Assembly: GCF_027943255.1 (NCBI RefSeq)
Contig: NC_072897.1
Coordinates: 62,024,406-62,088,405 of the forward strand
Reading direction: 5' to 3'
Length of the DNA stretch: 64,000 nt
Origin: Anastrepha obliqua
Taxonomy: Eukaryota > Arthropoda > Insecta > Diptera > Tephritidae
The notes beneath the pieces are model-generated. The model saw only the letters and a list, made by a program, of their open reading frames with translations. It had not been told where the DNA came from and searched no databases. The translations under genes and the position numbers were made by a program. Below are positions 11,190-21,484 of the stretch, in pieces (within the stretch, counting starts at the first letter, position 1; every line of letters begins with the position of its first letter).

Positions 11190-12339
11190 ATGTAAATCCA
11201 AAATTTTTTTTTTCTTATTTCAAAAAATAGGTACGCAGTATTAATTGAGACATTTCAGTGGTCTAAAATATACAAAAAATTATTTGGATATGGCAACTCT
11301 GTTCTAAATATGAGCTGTAAAACATGATGTTCCGAAGCAACAACAAACTTGTAAAAAGTTCAGTAAAATATTGTAAGAAAACAGCTGTTCGATAATAGTT
11401 AAAAAGGAAAAAAAAGAAATAAATTTATAATGGAAGAATATAAGAAATGTATCTATTTTTTAACTTAATGAAAAAAAAAAGTGGTTTATTGTGTCATATC
11501 TGTATAGTGTGGAGTTTTGTTTAATAGCTTTTTTCACCGAAAATTTCGTATTAACCTGTGTTCTGTGGAGTGAAAGTTGTGTGTATTGTCCCGTATTGTT
11601 CCAGATTTTTATGTTCGGTGGAAGTTTGGGGTATGTTCTTTAAAATCATGTATGTAACATTTGCCCGTTTTTGCCCCATTTAAGTATATTTGTAATTTTC
11701 AGCAACCTTTAAATTCCAACACGAAGAAATGCTTGGAGTTTGGATAGAGGGCGATCGCAAAACTTATGTTGTTTTGGATTGGGTTTTTTAAAAAATTAAT
11801 ACTAATGAGTTAAGTTCAAAGAAAAAAGATGAAATAAGAAAAAAAATACAAAATTTATTAGCATATGTTAGCGAAAAATTATCAAAATGTAATCGTATGG
11901 TTAATAGATTTATAGAGAAATACACCCCGTGGGTTTCCGCAACAACTATTATTGAAATTTCTGAGAATGATTTTGAAAAACCCTGTTCAAGTAAAGCAGG
12001 ACGACCAAAGGTTAGCTACACAGATGCAAAAGATTAAGAGGAAGCTGGCAAGTGATCTTTCTTGTGAAAACAATGACGATGTTGATTTTTTGATTCATGC
12101 AGCTACTGTTGCGGCAAAAAAATCAAAACAAAGTGATTTAGCATTTATTTTAAAGAAAACTGCGCATCAAGCAGAACAAAGCGGAATAAGAAAAGCTGTT
12201 ACCTCTAAAAAACCCGAAGCAGTTCCACTAACTCCGGAAGAAGCTCTCGCATTTTTACTTGAAAATGATTTAAGGAAAAGACAATATATTATATCAACGA
12301 TTGGGGTACAATTTTCCCAAAATCACTTTCCCAAAAAAA

Positions 12340-12523
12340 TTTTTTCCCAAATTTTTTTTTCCCAAAAAATAATTTTCCCAATGCCATTTTTCCCAAACTA
12401 AAAATTTCCCAATAAATTTTCCCATAAAATATTTTTTCCCAAATTTTTTTTTCCCAAAAAATAATTTTCCCAATGCCATTTTTCCCAAACTAAAAATTTC
12501 CCAATAAATTTTCCCATAAAATA
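12340..12523. repeat. 92-bp tandem duplication within the MULE left TIR
   Basis: The unit starting 'ttttttcccaaattt' at 12340 repeats from 12432 with a period of 92 bp and almost no differences. The unit is itself made of short 'ttttccca' modules. The right TIR has only one such unit and part of another variant, so the left arm has expanded. Confidence 0.85.
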
Positions 12524-12644
12524 TTTTTCCCAAAATATCGTTCGTCTGTAAAATATCGCATATACATTTGCAATGAATGGGCGAGTACATTTTTTATTAT
12601 TTGAAACAAGATTTCAGTTTATTTCTGAATTTGTATGTATACAA

Positions 12645-13790
12645 TCACATGCGAATATAGTATCCTAGAGTTTTCAAGTATGTGACAATATCATTGTTAT
12701 CAACATATTCGTGATATTTCGAAACAATGTTAAATATTCTCTGTTCATGTTTCAACCTCTTGGAATCTTTATTTTTCTTAACTTGCTGTCCTGATTGCAA
12801 TTGTCGCATCATTATTTCTGTGTCCGATTGCTCTTTCTGCAACTCGGAAAGAAAAATGTAGAAGCTGGGGTGATCTTTCCCTATAACAACTTGAAGCCTG
12901 TTGTGCCATCCTTCGGATATATTATTCGTTCTCGCAGTTTGTTGAATGACTGCATCATATTGACACCACAAATCTGGAGCATAGCGAGGATGCACCTGTT
13001 TACGTCGGCCTTTTGCAGGTTTTCCTCGGACGTACGTAGCGTCAAAGTATTTTGAAATTGGTCGCATTTCCTCCGGTATTTCATTTTTTAAGGTTTCGAA
13101 TTCTCGGGCGATGTTTTGATGTGGGACGAAAGCAAGGGCACATATCATATGAGTGGCTACTTTGACCGATCGATCTTCAGGATCGCAATACATTTTCTGA
13201 AGTCCTTCACTTTGGATATGGCGGTACATGTTTTGACAGAGGTGGAAAAAACAGCAGCGTGCCTTGTCTTCGCCCATTACGATTTTTACAGCATTGATGA
13301 TAGCCAACTCAAAATCTGTCATCACTTTAATCGGAAGAGAAATATCGATACCTAGACGTTCTGCCTCTTGCAAAACAACCGAGAATACTTTTTCGTATAC
13401 TTTCTGCTCTTTGTTTTCTAATAATGCGTAGACAAAAGGTAAACCAATAGTTTGTGGTTTTCCTCTTGAATCCGGTTGTGTAACTGCTCCGAGAATTGCG
13501 AAAACTTGGAAAAATATACTTGGCGCAGTTTTAAATGTTCCGTCGGCAAACTACAATATGCTCCTGAATAATTGCCTTAAATTTTCAGGCGTCGCGAATA
13601 CGAGTATTCTCCCAAATTCTGAGTCTTCGTCATTTTCATAGGAGTCGTAAATTAGAAATTTATCTCCATTCAATGAATTTTGATAAAAGCCTGGAATATC
13701 CTGCAATTCTCTCAGCGTTCGCGGGTTCGAGGGAAAATCTTTTAATCTTTCACGACTAAGACTTTTTCGGGAATTAATTCTGTTTGGCAT
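12645..13790 (-). pseudogene. MULE transposase, one in-frame stop
   Basis: Mutator-like DDE transposase. Reading from 13790 down: 'MPNRINSRKSLSRERLKDFP', 'RELQDIPGFYQNSL', 'FLIYDSYEND', 'RILVFATPENLRQLF', a TAG stop at 13553-13551, then in the same frame 'FADGTFKTAPSIFFQVF' (first Asp), 'IGLPFVYALLENKEQ', 'VMTDFELAIINAVK' (second Asp), 'CCFFHLCQNMYRHIQ' (conserved Cys/His helix), and 'RTNNISEGWHNRLQ' (third, Glu). The end is at 12645, just inside the left TIR. Upstream a 66-bp intron is plausible (13870 to 13805: 'cag|gtaaaa' to 'ttttag'), with a short first exon near 13871-13950. With one stop as the only visible lesion in the main exon, this is among the best preserved transposases in the window. 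Confidence 0.88.
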
Positions 13791-16133
13791 TTCCGCTAAT
13801 ACCGCTAAAAGAGAGAGTTATCATATTTTGTAATTATGAATCGAATGCAATTTCGTTTTTTTGTTTTTACCTGGTGAAACGTTTCGCAATTCAGTTTGAT
13901 ACATTCGTTACCTTGTCTTTTTATCCGAATTGAAAAATGTATATTGAAAAACTTTTTCGAATCTTTTTCGATTACTTAAGTATAAGATTTTTGATTATTA
14001 TATACACTCATATTGTCGGAATCGTCGAAAAATGTCAAATAGTAGAATAATAAAAATTAATTTCAGTAGTATTTGTTCGGGAAAGCTATCTATTGGAAAA
14101 AAGTTATTTTGGGAAAACATGCATTCGGGAAAAAACAATAAAGCGGGAAAAAATATTTTTGGGAAAAATGGCATTGGGAAAATTATTTTTTGGGAAAAAA
14201 AAATTTGGGAAAAAATTTTTTTGGGAAAGTGATTTTGGGAAAAATGACCCCCCACCTATATCAACATGAGGTTGTTAAATAAAGAAAGGAATTGCAATAT
14301 AAATATATCCAAGCTATGAGGAAGTAATTAAATGCAAGCTACTTGCCGGCCTAAGGAGATATCTGTGTCGAAGTCTTCAGCAGAAGTATCACTGCAAAAT
14401 CTCTTAGACCATACCGCACAACGCATTCTTTTATTCCAAAAAGATGTTTTGCACGTTATGGCAGAAATTTCGAATGTTGTTTTAATTGCTAGCTATGGGT
14501 TTGACGGTACAACGGGACAAAGTATGTTTAAACAAAGGTTTGAGACAACTAAACCTCAACTTTTTGACCAATCACTGTTTGTAACTACCATTATACCTTT
14601 ACAAATGTTGGACAGTTCTGGCAAAATTATTTGGAGGAATCGCTCTACGCAATCAGTGCGGTTTTGCATGCCATTAAAAATGCAATTAGTAAAAGAATCT
14701 ACAGATCTAATTCTATCAGAAAATAGTCAGCTAGATATGCAAATATCTTATTTAAATCCATTTGAATATTACCTTGATAACGGAGAAAAAATTATTTTCA
14801 ATTATGATTTGCATATGACTTTGATTGATGGAAAAGTACTTAATGTTATAACAAACACCAATTCTAATCAAAAATGCCCAATATGTGGTGCTACACCAAA
14901 ACAATTCGTAACAACTAAAAATTTTAATTCTGATGTTTTTAAACCCAAACTTACATCCCTTAGACATGGTATTAGCCCACTACATGCATGGATGCGAGTA
15001 TTTGAATTCGTTGTACACATTGCTTAAAGAATCGAATTAAAAAAGTGGCAAATAAGGGAAGCTTAAGTTAAAAAAGCATTTCAACTTCGAAAACAAGAAG
15101 TACAAAAGAGGTTTTGGGAAGAAATGGGCCTTCATGTAGATAAGCCTAAAGCAAATGGTAGTGGAACATCAAATGACGGCAATACTGCCAGGAAAGCATT
15201 TAAAAATTTGGAATTCTTTTCCTTAATTACAAATATTGATATAGAAATTTTGAATAACTTTAGAGTTATATTAATTGCTATTTTCTGCGAGTATCCTATA
15301 GATACCACAAAGTTTGAAGATTTTTGCAAAAGAACTGCCTTCTTGTACATGGAAGAGTATTTATGGTTTCCAATGTCAGCAACAGTTCATAAAATATTAG
15401 TTCACGACTCACATATTATAAAAAATTGCGTAATTCCTGTTGGTTGTTTTGGTGAAAATGCGTCAGAAGCTCGAAATAAATTATACAAGAGAGATCGCAT
15501 CGCACATGCAAGAAAAAATACAAGAAAAAATAATATGACTGATGTTTTCAATAGAGCAATGGATTCTTCAGAACCCCTTCTTTCCAGCTTGTCTTTATCC
15601 GCTAGAGAAAAATATCGGAAAAGAGAGAAGCTACCAGAAAAAGTAATACAATTGCTTGCACCTTCAAGTGAGCTTCAAATTTTCAACCACTTGCCAGGGG
15701 GATCTGAATACGATTCGGATAATTCTGATTCCGATATATCGGAAGCAGGCGTTGTGGAGAACGCTTTAGTTTTAGATACGGAAGACTGTGATTTCGAATG
15801 ATTTGCTTGGTACATATAACTTTTTATATTATATTCAAGTGAATTTAATAATTCTGTAACTTCTTTCTCATTTCAGATGTACAGTTAATGTTATTATAAA
15901 AATAATTGTTCAGTAAAAACATATGTATAAATATTTGGATAATAAAATTATTTGAACACTTTTGCCTATCATATGCAAATTTTTCATTTTATGAAACCAA
16001 ATTTTTACTATAGGTCCAAGGGAGGTACTCCTGGGAAATGACCGATTTCATCCATTCTTGGAATTTTTCTTAACTAAGTCATATATAACATGTATGCGAA
16101 ATTTCAATGGCCTAGTACCACTCCTTCTAATTT

Positions 16134-16165
16134 ATGCCAAAAAATTTGAATTTCAGACCATAGTG
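16134..16165 (-). repeat. Transib right TIR
   Basis: Inverted partner of 11158-11189; read on the minus strand it begins CACTATGG. CCCTC (16166-16170) follows and matches the left flank. Confidence 0.92.
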
Positions 16166-16170
16166 CCCTC

Positions 16171-16419
16171 TGGCAAACATCTCAGTCGGGGTTTTTAGAG
16201 GGTCCCAAAAGGGTGGCCAAAGTTCGTGGAAGCGAAGACACTTAGATCACCCGATCTGACCCTTTTCTTTAATTCTCCCGAACAGAACCGTCACCATGAT
16301 GATAGGGCGGTGTGTGAGGGTCAGCAGTAAAAGGTCAGCAGTAAAATGGTCTTAAGGTCGAAATATAAACTGCCACTTTCAAAATCTATGTGGCAAAAGG
16401 AAGTCTGTCGGGTCCGCTA
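16171..16419 (+). mobile_element. Possible Helitron-like 3' end
   Basis: Non-coding stretch ending 'tctgtcgggtccgctag' followed by t. Helitron 3' ends have a GC-rich hairpin shortly before CTAG and insert next to T; 'gggtccgCTAG|T' fits that end type, but the hairpin is weak and no matching 5' end was found on this side. The Transib may have landed in this element. Confidence 0.3.
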
Positions 16420-16559
16420 GTTGTATATACATTCAAATGTAATAATTTTATGAAATTTTAAAAACGAAAACAAAAAAACAAAAACAGTTAATATAATGCC
16501 ACTTTTATGTATTGAATATAAACAACCTTTAAAGCATCTGTAAGTTGTTTCGCGACTTC

Positions 16560-17060
16560 TACGGTTTCTTCACTCTACTGTTCAAAAAGAAATTACCTTT
16601 AGGTATCCGTCTGTTTTTCAGTTATTTTGAAAAATTTCTTCCGATAATCACCATCTTCTTCCATGTCCTTTCTTTTTAAACTCGCCCGCGGTGTTCTCCT
16701 GTCTGAGAAGTTGGTCGTGAAATTTTTTGCAGGCGGCGGCCGTAGCCCAGTTGAATCTCCGAAAACCCAGTTGTATCTCCTAAAAATTGAAATACTAATT
16801 ATATTAGTAAGTTACACTTAAACATAACCTTCATTCAATTTACCTCCTCTACTGGAATATTTTCAGCTGTTGTTGAATCGTACTCATTCATATGTTCCTC
16901 CCCTATAAGAGCAGCCACATGCCTCTCGATTTCCGTTAGGGACTCCTCATTGATAGACCTCTTTCAAGTCAACGCATGCTGTCTCCGTCGGTTGCGTACT
17001 TTGATACTGGTGCGGCTTTTCAAGTCTCTCCATACCTTTTTTGGAAAGTTGTTAACATCT
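16560..17060 (-). pseudogene. Harbinger Myb/SANT-like ORF remnant
   Basis: PIF/Harbinger transposons often carry a second gene for a Myb/SANT-like DNA-binding protein needed for transposase nuclear import. On the minus strand from about 17050 I read 'KKVWRDLKSRTSIKVRNRRR', a stop, then 'SINEESLTEIERHVAALIGE' and 'NEYDSTTAENIPVEE'; a 64-bp intron (16843 to 16780, gtaaat to ttttag) follows, then a lysine/glutamate-rich tail near 16650. The text matches that family's 'LW.DLK.R...K' and 'LT.IE..V...IG' pattern. No TIRs were identified and the transposase remnant at 4560-5445 lies far away on the other strand, so this is a separate copy. Confidence 0.55.
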
Positions 17061-17429
17061 CAATTGTATTAATTTATTGAAAAGAGTAATAATTATTCCA
17101 CTTAAAAAAGTAGGGGGAAAAAAGGAAGAAGCACTGACTGCTAAGGCCTTCGGCTATTGATTTACATTGTTAACAATGTAGGGAACGAAGAAAAAAAGAA
17201 ATAGTTGTATAATACTAAGTTTACTAGAGGCTAGCCTAAAGATAATCATATATTATACCTATACTGGAGAAGGTGCAGATAGTACAATCGAAAGTATGTA
17301 GATGTTACCACTCCTATATGTACCAGTACCTCCTATACAGTTCGTTGTCTGCTTCAGAAATTCAGACGGTTAGATATTTTTAAACACCGATGATCTAATA
17401 ATTTGGAGTCCTAAACATGTATTCATAAA
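17061..17429. other. No recognisable gene
   Basis: AT-rich, no domain seen. Confidence 0.5.
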
Positions 17430-18560
17430 GTGTGAATGTGTCTGCAATACAAAATGATGGGGATACACTTCAGTATGTTATTTGATACCCTTTCCACACG
17501 GGTAGGTAAACCAGTTTCCGCTAAGATGGAATGTATATGAGAAGTAGGAAAGGCTCTAATATTCTTTCTAGCTGCTGCGTGATAAGTTGTTTCTAGGCGA
17601 TTCAGATGGGTGTATGTGCAATGTCCGTAAATAGCTAATCTGAACTTTATCTTGGATAATATAAAAGTTCTAGTTATATAATATTTACCAGCACCAAGAC
17701 GACTTGCGACCCAATTCTATCATACGGCTTTTTAAAGTCAATACGAAGTACCGAAACAAGGTTTCTGTTAGCCAAGGCTGTAGAGGCAAAGTTTTCAAAG
17801 ATAAGGAGTGGATCCATAACGCCTAAGTTTTTCTGGGATGCAAACTGTTGTGGACTTAAGAGCTTATTTTGTTAGGCAAATAATACAAGACGGCTAGCAA
17901 CGGTCTTCTCCAAAACTTTCGACACGAAAGGCGACAGGGATATGGGCCTGTAATTGGAAATGAGAGAGTTTGCTTTGGGAATCGGGATGACTGCAGCAAT
18001 TTTCCATTCTTGCGGAATTGTTCTTTGCTCTAATATCGAATGTACAATACAAATTGGCAAGGCGTGATTTTAAGACGAAAGCCAATTTTTCAAGATATTG
18101 CACGTTATTTTATCAAAACCAGGTGTTTCACCTGGCAACGAAGAAAGAGTTAAATTAAAGGGCTTCATGGGAGGAAGAGGAGTTCTGATAACATTTTGAT
18201 ACTATGCTCGATTTTGTACAGCCAAAATTGGGATGAATGTTAGAACTATGTGAATAGTAGGTGCAAGTTATTGCAAATTTTTCGGCAATTTTCTTGAGGG
18301 AGTATATTGGTACAAGGCCCAGTGTATAAAAGGGCTGTGATTACGCTGACAGGAAGAAGTAAGATATTTTATATCTGACCAAATCTTCTTTGGGTTAGAA
18401 AAAGGTGTAATCCTGGTTATGAAAGTTCCTAGAGCTTGTCTTTTCGATGCTTTTAATGTGCGCCCGTGTAACGTTTGATTGGACTTTTTACATTTTACGA
18501 GGTTGTCGTCAGTCCTATTTCGTTTGTACTCCGCCCAATATATATCAAAAGTATTAATAA
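17430..18560 (-). pseudogene. Non-LTR RT remnant, clade unclear (I/Jockey-like)
   Basis: Minus-strand reverse transcriptase remnant. From the high end: 'WAEYKRNRTDDNLVKCKK', 'SKRQALGTFITRITPFSNPK' (linker before RT), 'SSLPGETPGFDKITCNILKN', 'EWKIAAVIPIPKANS', 'SNYRPISLSPFVSKVLEKTV' (RT blocks 1-2), 'QQFASQKNLGVMD', and 'LRIDFKKPYDRIG' (block with the first Asp). The YADD block is missing; near 17500-17600 'AFPTSHIHSILAETGLPTRV' resembles the region after RT. Multiple stops and frame changes. Which clade it belongs to cannot be settled by eye. Confidence 0.68.
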
Positions 18561-19069
18561 TACTACTAAGTACTAAGTCAAATTTGACGAATATTCAAAC
18601 TATTTTGAAACAAACAATTATGGACTCATACATACAAAATTGCATCAACACAGTAATGCATTTTATCAAATAATTGACGGTGTAAGGTTCCTATAAAACG
18701 AGCGCATTGCATTTCCTTAACGTGCCTGAGCTATCCATATCCCCTTTTTTCTCGAAAATGACAAAAATGCGAAATCTTATAATTCAAATAACTTATAAAA
18801 AAGCTCTCTCTCGGGCATTTCGATACTATTGTAAATCTCATTGCTATTATATTTTGTTCCCGCATGGTAGATAAATATTAAATTAGTATATTTCTTTACG
18901 TATGCGATTCTCCAATTAACAACAAGTGTACTAAAACATATGCACATAGCCGGAAAGTTAAATATTTACTCTGAAACAAGACTGCGACTTTTTTTGATTG
19001 CTAGTGCATTAATGTTGCTTGCGAACTCTTGAGCATTTTTAGTGAATCGTGATGATTTTGCTGCGACCT
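18561..19069. other. No recognisable gene
   Basis: AT-rich spacer with no domain, TIR or tandem repeat that I can support. Confidence 0.5.
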
Positions 19070-19740
19070 TGATGTTGTTGTTGCAGCAGTTCATCAGGTC
19101 CTGCAGGTACTGTGTAATCACCGGTTGTCATCGTCCAATCTCATGTTACGGTAGGCCCACAACCATGCTGTTTCGACGGGCAGGACCCAAAAGGAGGGAG
19201 TTGTTAAGTGAGTTGGTTTGAGAGGGCACGTGAATAGTGTCGTGCGGAGTACCTTCACAAGCCGGACATTTGTTGAAGATATCGGGATTGATTCTGGATA
19301 AGTAAGAGCTTAACCTACTACAATATCCTGCACGCATTTGCACCGCGGGTCTCACGAGGCAGCTAGTTCTTCATCTCTGATGGGCCGTGGTTAGAATCCG
19401 ATGACGGAATTTAGGGGGTGGTAGTTTAAAAAGGTAAAGGACTTCCCATGAATGTTGATTAAGTCCTGTTTGTGAATTGTTGGGCGCCGCGGGTGCGTAT
19501 AGTCCTGGATCTCGTCAGTATTGCCAGAGGTCCAACTCCAACTCAATTGGTATTGCTTACTGAGCATCCTATTATGCTCTTTAACTTTGGTGTGAAAATG
19601 TTGTAAAAGAGAAATTAGGAGGCATCCCATGGCTGTCCTGACAGCAGTATTTTGGCAGATTCGGAGCTTTTCCACAGCATGTCCCTAGAGCCAGAAGACC
19701 AAATGGGCGGTGCATAACTCGGAACCGGCTGGTCAATTGC
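19070..19740 (-). pseudogene. Jockey-clade retrotransposon 3' end
   Basis: Minus-strand remnant of the C-terminal part of a Jockey-type ORF2. It reads 'KLRICQNTAVRTAMGCLL', 'KVKEHNRMLSKQYQLS', 'NYHPLNSVIGF', and then 'VQMRAGYCSRLSSYLSRINP' with the C-terminal zinc-binding 'CPACEGTPHDTIHV' and 'RRNSMVVGLP'. These are familiar blocks of Jockey ORF2 downstream of the RT. A short 3' UTR with 'aacaacaacatca' follows. The RT and endonuclease are missing, so it is 5' truncated and frameshifted. Confidence 0.75.
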
Positions 19741-19975
19741 TTTTCACTTTTGAACTCCCTCTCGTGGTTGAGGAAGCTTTGAGATAGAGAATGAAAACCA
19801 AGGGAGAAAAGACACAGCTCTAAGGCACCGTCAGCTTTATTTTTGCTCAGCTCTGTTTTTGAATTCGAAATGCTACATTACAGCAGTATAAATGGTAGTC
19901 CGATCTCGATAAGGCCCGTACTAAATAAAAGTGAAAAATATGCATGAAGAACTTGGTGCTGTTCGCGCCCAGCTT

Positions 19976-20760
19976 ACGGAATTGCAAAGCAGCGCAGTAG
20001 CCATATCATACTAAACGTCCACGCACCAATCGTCGTATGACCTTCGTATGACCGGACACAGCTCTTTAAATCAATTGCTGTCTTGTGCTAGTCCCGCAAA
20101 AGATCTCTTAAACTCTCTGACATTCATTAGCCCGGATATGGGAATGTATATGTGCATGAGAGTTTGACAAAGTCGTTGCGAGAGGTGATGGCGTATGCCT
20201 CAAGTCTCCGGAGAAAAAATCTACTAATGCCAGTGTTCTCCATTAGGGACCAAGTTTACATCAGACGAAATCCAAGAAAATATCGCCAACTAGTGTTCAG
20301 CACTGCTGACGTGAACCCTCTTATAGACATAACAAACAATAATTCATTGCACTCACGCCTTTTTGTCAAAATTTTCTTTTTTCTCTTAAAAAGTATTTTG
20401 CTTAGAATAGCTCAATAGGCGCCTTCGTTTCAAAGACTATGACAGCAACTTTTACATGTTACGCATACTAGGTAGACAAAGAAACGGGGTAAAAATTTGT
20501 CATCTTAACGCCCAATGCTTTCCAGCCAAAATAGATGAGTTTAGATACATTTTTGAATCATCTGATATTGATGTTGTAATTTGTTTTGTGTTGACGGATA
20601 GAACTTTTTAGTTCAGATAGTCTTGGGCATGGTGGTGGTGTGCCCGTGTTTGTTAAATCTAGTTTGATAGAATCAAATGTACAGCAGAGTCTTCTAGTTC
20701 AATTAAATACCTCATACCTTTTTGACCTCATATGTAATCATACAAAAATACTAATGTCTT
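19976..20760 (+). pseudogene. Non-LTR 5' fragment: ORF1 scraps and endonuclease start
   Basis: Plus strand. A short frame at 19940-20010 'MHEELGAVRAQLTELQSS' looks like a coiled-coil ORF1 start. From about 20480 the endonuclease domain begins: 'RQRNGVKICHLNAQCFPAKI', 'DEFRYIFESSDIDVV', then after frame loss 'LGHGGGVPVFVKSSLIES'. This is the N-terminal block of APE-type endonucleases of the CR1/I/Jockey group. It stops near 20760, so the copy is truncated at its 3' side. Low certainty on the ORF1 part. Confidence 0.5.
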
Positions 20761-20908
20761 TAAAGACCTCACAAACACATTACTTACAATGACTTCATGA
20801 TATTGTTTCTTACGTATTCTTACACTAAATTCAAATAAAACTCTTACAATAACTTCTCTGAGTTCAATCACTAGATTCTTAAATAAAACCACAAATTAAT
20901 GGTAACAC

Positions 20909-21195
20909 ACTTGCTTTACATTATTTCAAACACTTTACTTTAAATGGAGACGTTCACCTTAAGACTGAATCACCCTATAACTTTTCGATTATTCGCTTAC
21001 AAGTCCAATTTCCAACTGAATACTCTATGCGCATGCACCTTTACTTATATGTGCAGAATAATTATCGTGATTTCTAGATCTGGCAGCTCGTATCTTCTGG
21101 CGAGCTCTGTTGTTACAACAGCTAACTTAACCCTGTCGGAGCGTTGTAGTCACCTCTCTTCTGTGTCTAACTCATGTCTTTGTTTTGGCATCTCG
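20909..21195 (-). repeat. LTR-like dispersed repeat, copy 1 (probable solo LTR or part)
   Basis: About 287 bp, strongly similar to 37421-37700 along its length. Read on the minus strand, there is a TATA-like 'catataagtaaa', an initiator-like 'tcagttgg' about 30 bp later and, near the end, a polyadenylation-like 'aataatgtaaagcaagtg' (the second copy has a proper 'aataaa'). This promoter-then-poly(A) order is what an LTR has. No internal LTR-element sequence flanks it and exact ends are not defined. Confidence 0.55.
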
Positions 21196-21338
21196 TACTA
21201 CTTTCATTTTTCCCTGCCCAGTTTTGCTTATCTGAAAATGGTGATATATTATAAACAGTCTTGAAAATCTTAGAAAGATGGCGACAACATTTTGATAATC
21301 CTCTAAATAATGACCATCAAGACGAGCATTACTATGGA

Positions 21339-21484
21339 AACCTACGTGCATTAGATGCGGGAAACCAGGGCACAATGTAAAATACTGCAAAGCAGCCTCC
21401 AATTGTATTCACCGCGCAGATGCGAAACGCGACCGTACTGACCACCTGCCAGGGTCAAGGAGATGCCCTCTAGCTAAGAATTGA
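21339..21484 (+). pseudogene. R1-clade ORF1 C-terminus with CCHC zinc knuckle
   Basis: Gag-like protein end. 'CIRCGKPGHNVKYC' is a canonical CX2CX4HX4C knuckle, followed by 'HLPGSRRCPLAKN' and a stop, as in R1-type ORF1s, which have two or three knuckles. Only the last part of ORF1 is present. The ORF2 start ATG overlaps its stop. Confidence 0.72.

Larger units (their letters stand above)
12299..14256 (-). mobile_element. Mutator-like (MULE) transposon with long TIRs, nested in Transib
   Basis: Ends are long inverted repeats rich in 'ttttccc': left 'gattggggtacaattttccc', right (inverted) 'ggtggggggtcatttttccc', after which both read 'aaaatcactttccc' and stay matched for roughly 100 bp. A 9-bp duplication 'tatatcaac' flanks the element (12290-12298 and 14257-14265), which is in the 8-11 bp range of Mutator-like elements. 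The interruption falls inside the Transib coding region. The transposase is on the minus strand. Confidence 0.92.
11729..15801 (+). pseudogene. Transib transposase (RAG1-core homologue), interrupted
   Basis: DDE recombinase of the Transib family. N-terminal part from the ATG at 11729 ('MLGVWIEGDRKTYVVLDW', then a stop) through 'KPCSSKAGRPKVSY' and, after a frameshift, the segment ending at the MULE insertion (12290). It resumes at 14266. Catalytic residues: Asp at 14503-14505 in 'YGFDGTTGQS', Asp at 14827-14829 in 'TLIDGKVLN', Glu at 15466-15468 in 'ENASEARNKLYKR'. A zinc-binding pair is seen in 'QKCPICGA', and 'GNTSNDGNTARKAF'-like family text near 15160. Stops at 15025 and 15064 and frame problems after the MULE kill it; the C-terminal 15124-15801 is open and ends in an acidic tail. 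It is about 45% like the copy at 62-64 kb by eye, so a distinct lineage. Confidence 0.9.
11158..16165 (+). mobile_element. Transib DNA transposon (RAG1 relative), 5.0 kb with nested MULE
   Basis: Transib elements move by a DDE transposase homologous to the RAG1 recombinase core. The left end starts CACAATGG and the right end, inverted, starts CACTATGG. Both continue 'tctgaaatt.aaat.ttttggcata', so about 32 bp of terminal inverted repeat with few mismatches. CAC(A/T)ATGG fits the Transib end consensus, which resembles the RSS heptamer. Five bases CCCTC flank both ends (11153-11157 and 16166-16170), the 5-bp GC-rich duplication expected for this superfamily. Without the nested 1,958-bp MULE and its duplicated 9 bp the element is about 3.0 kb. 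Confidence 0.93.

Noticed and set aside
12299..12540. CRISPR-like regularly spaced repeats
   Set aside because: Spacing is irregular, the 'spacers' are A/T runs, and the array is one arm of an inverted repeat in a eukaryotic transposon.
12294..12590. ORFs read from the MULE TIRs (also 13998-14255 and 14032-14232) with repeated Phe-Pro-Lys / Gly-Lys text
   Set aside because: Translation of the 'ttttccca' modules; both strands are equally open and there is no domain.
20944..21264. 106-codon plus-strand ORF as a gene
   Set aside because: Antisense to an LTR-like repeat and not conserved as an ORF in the second copy.
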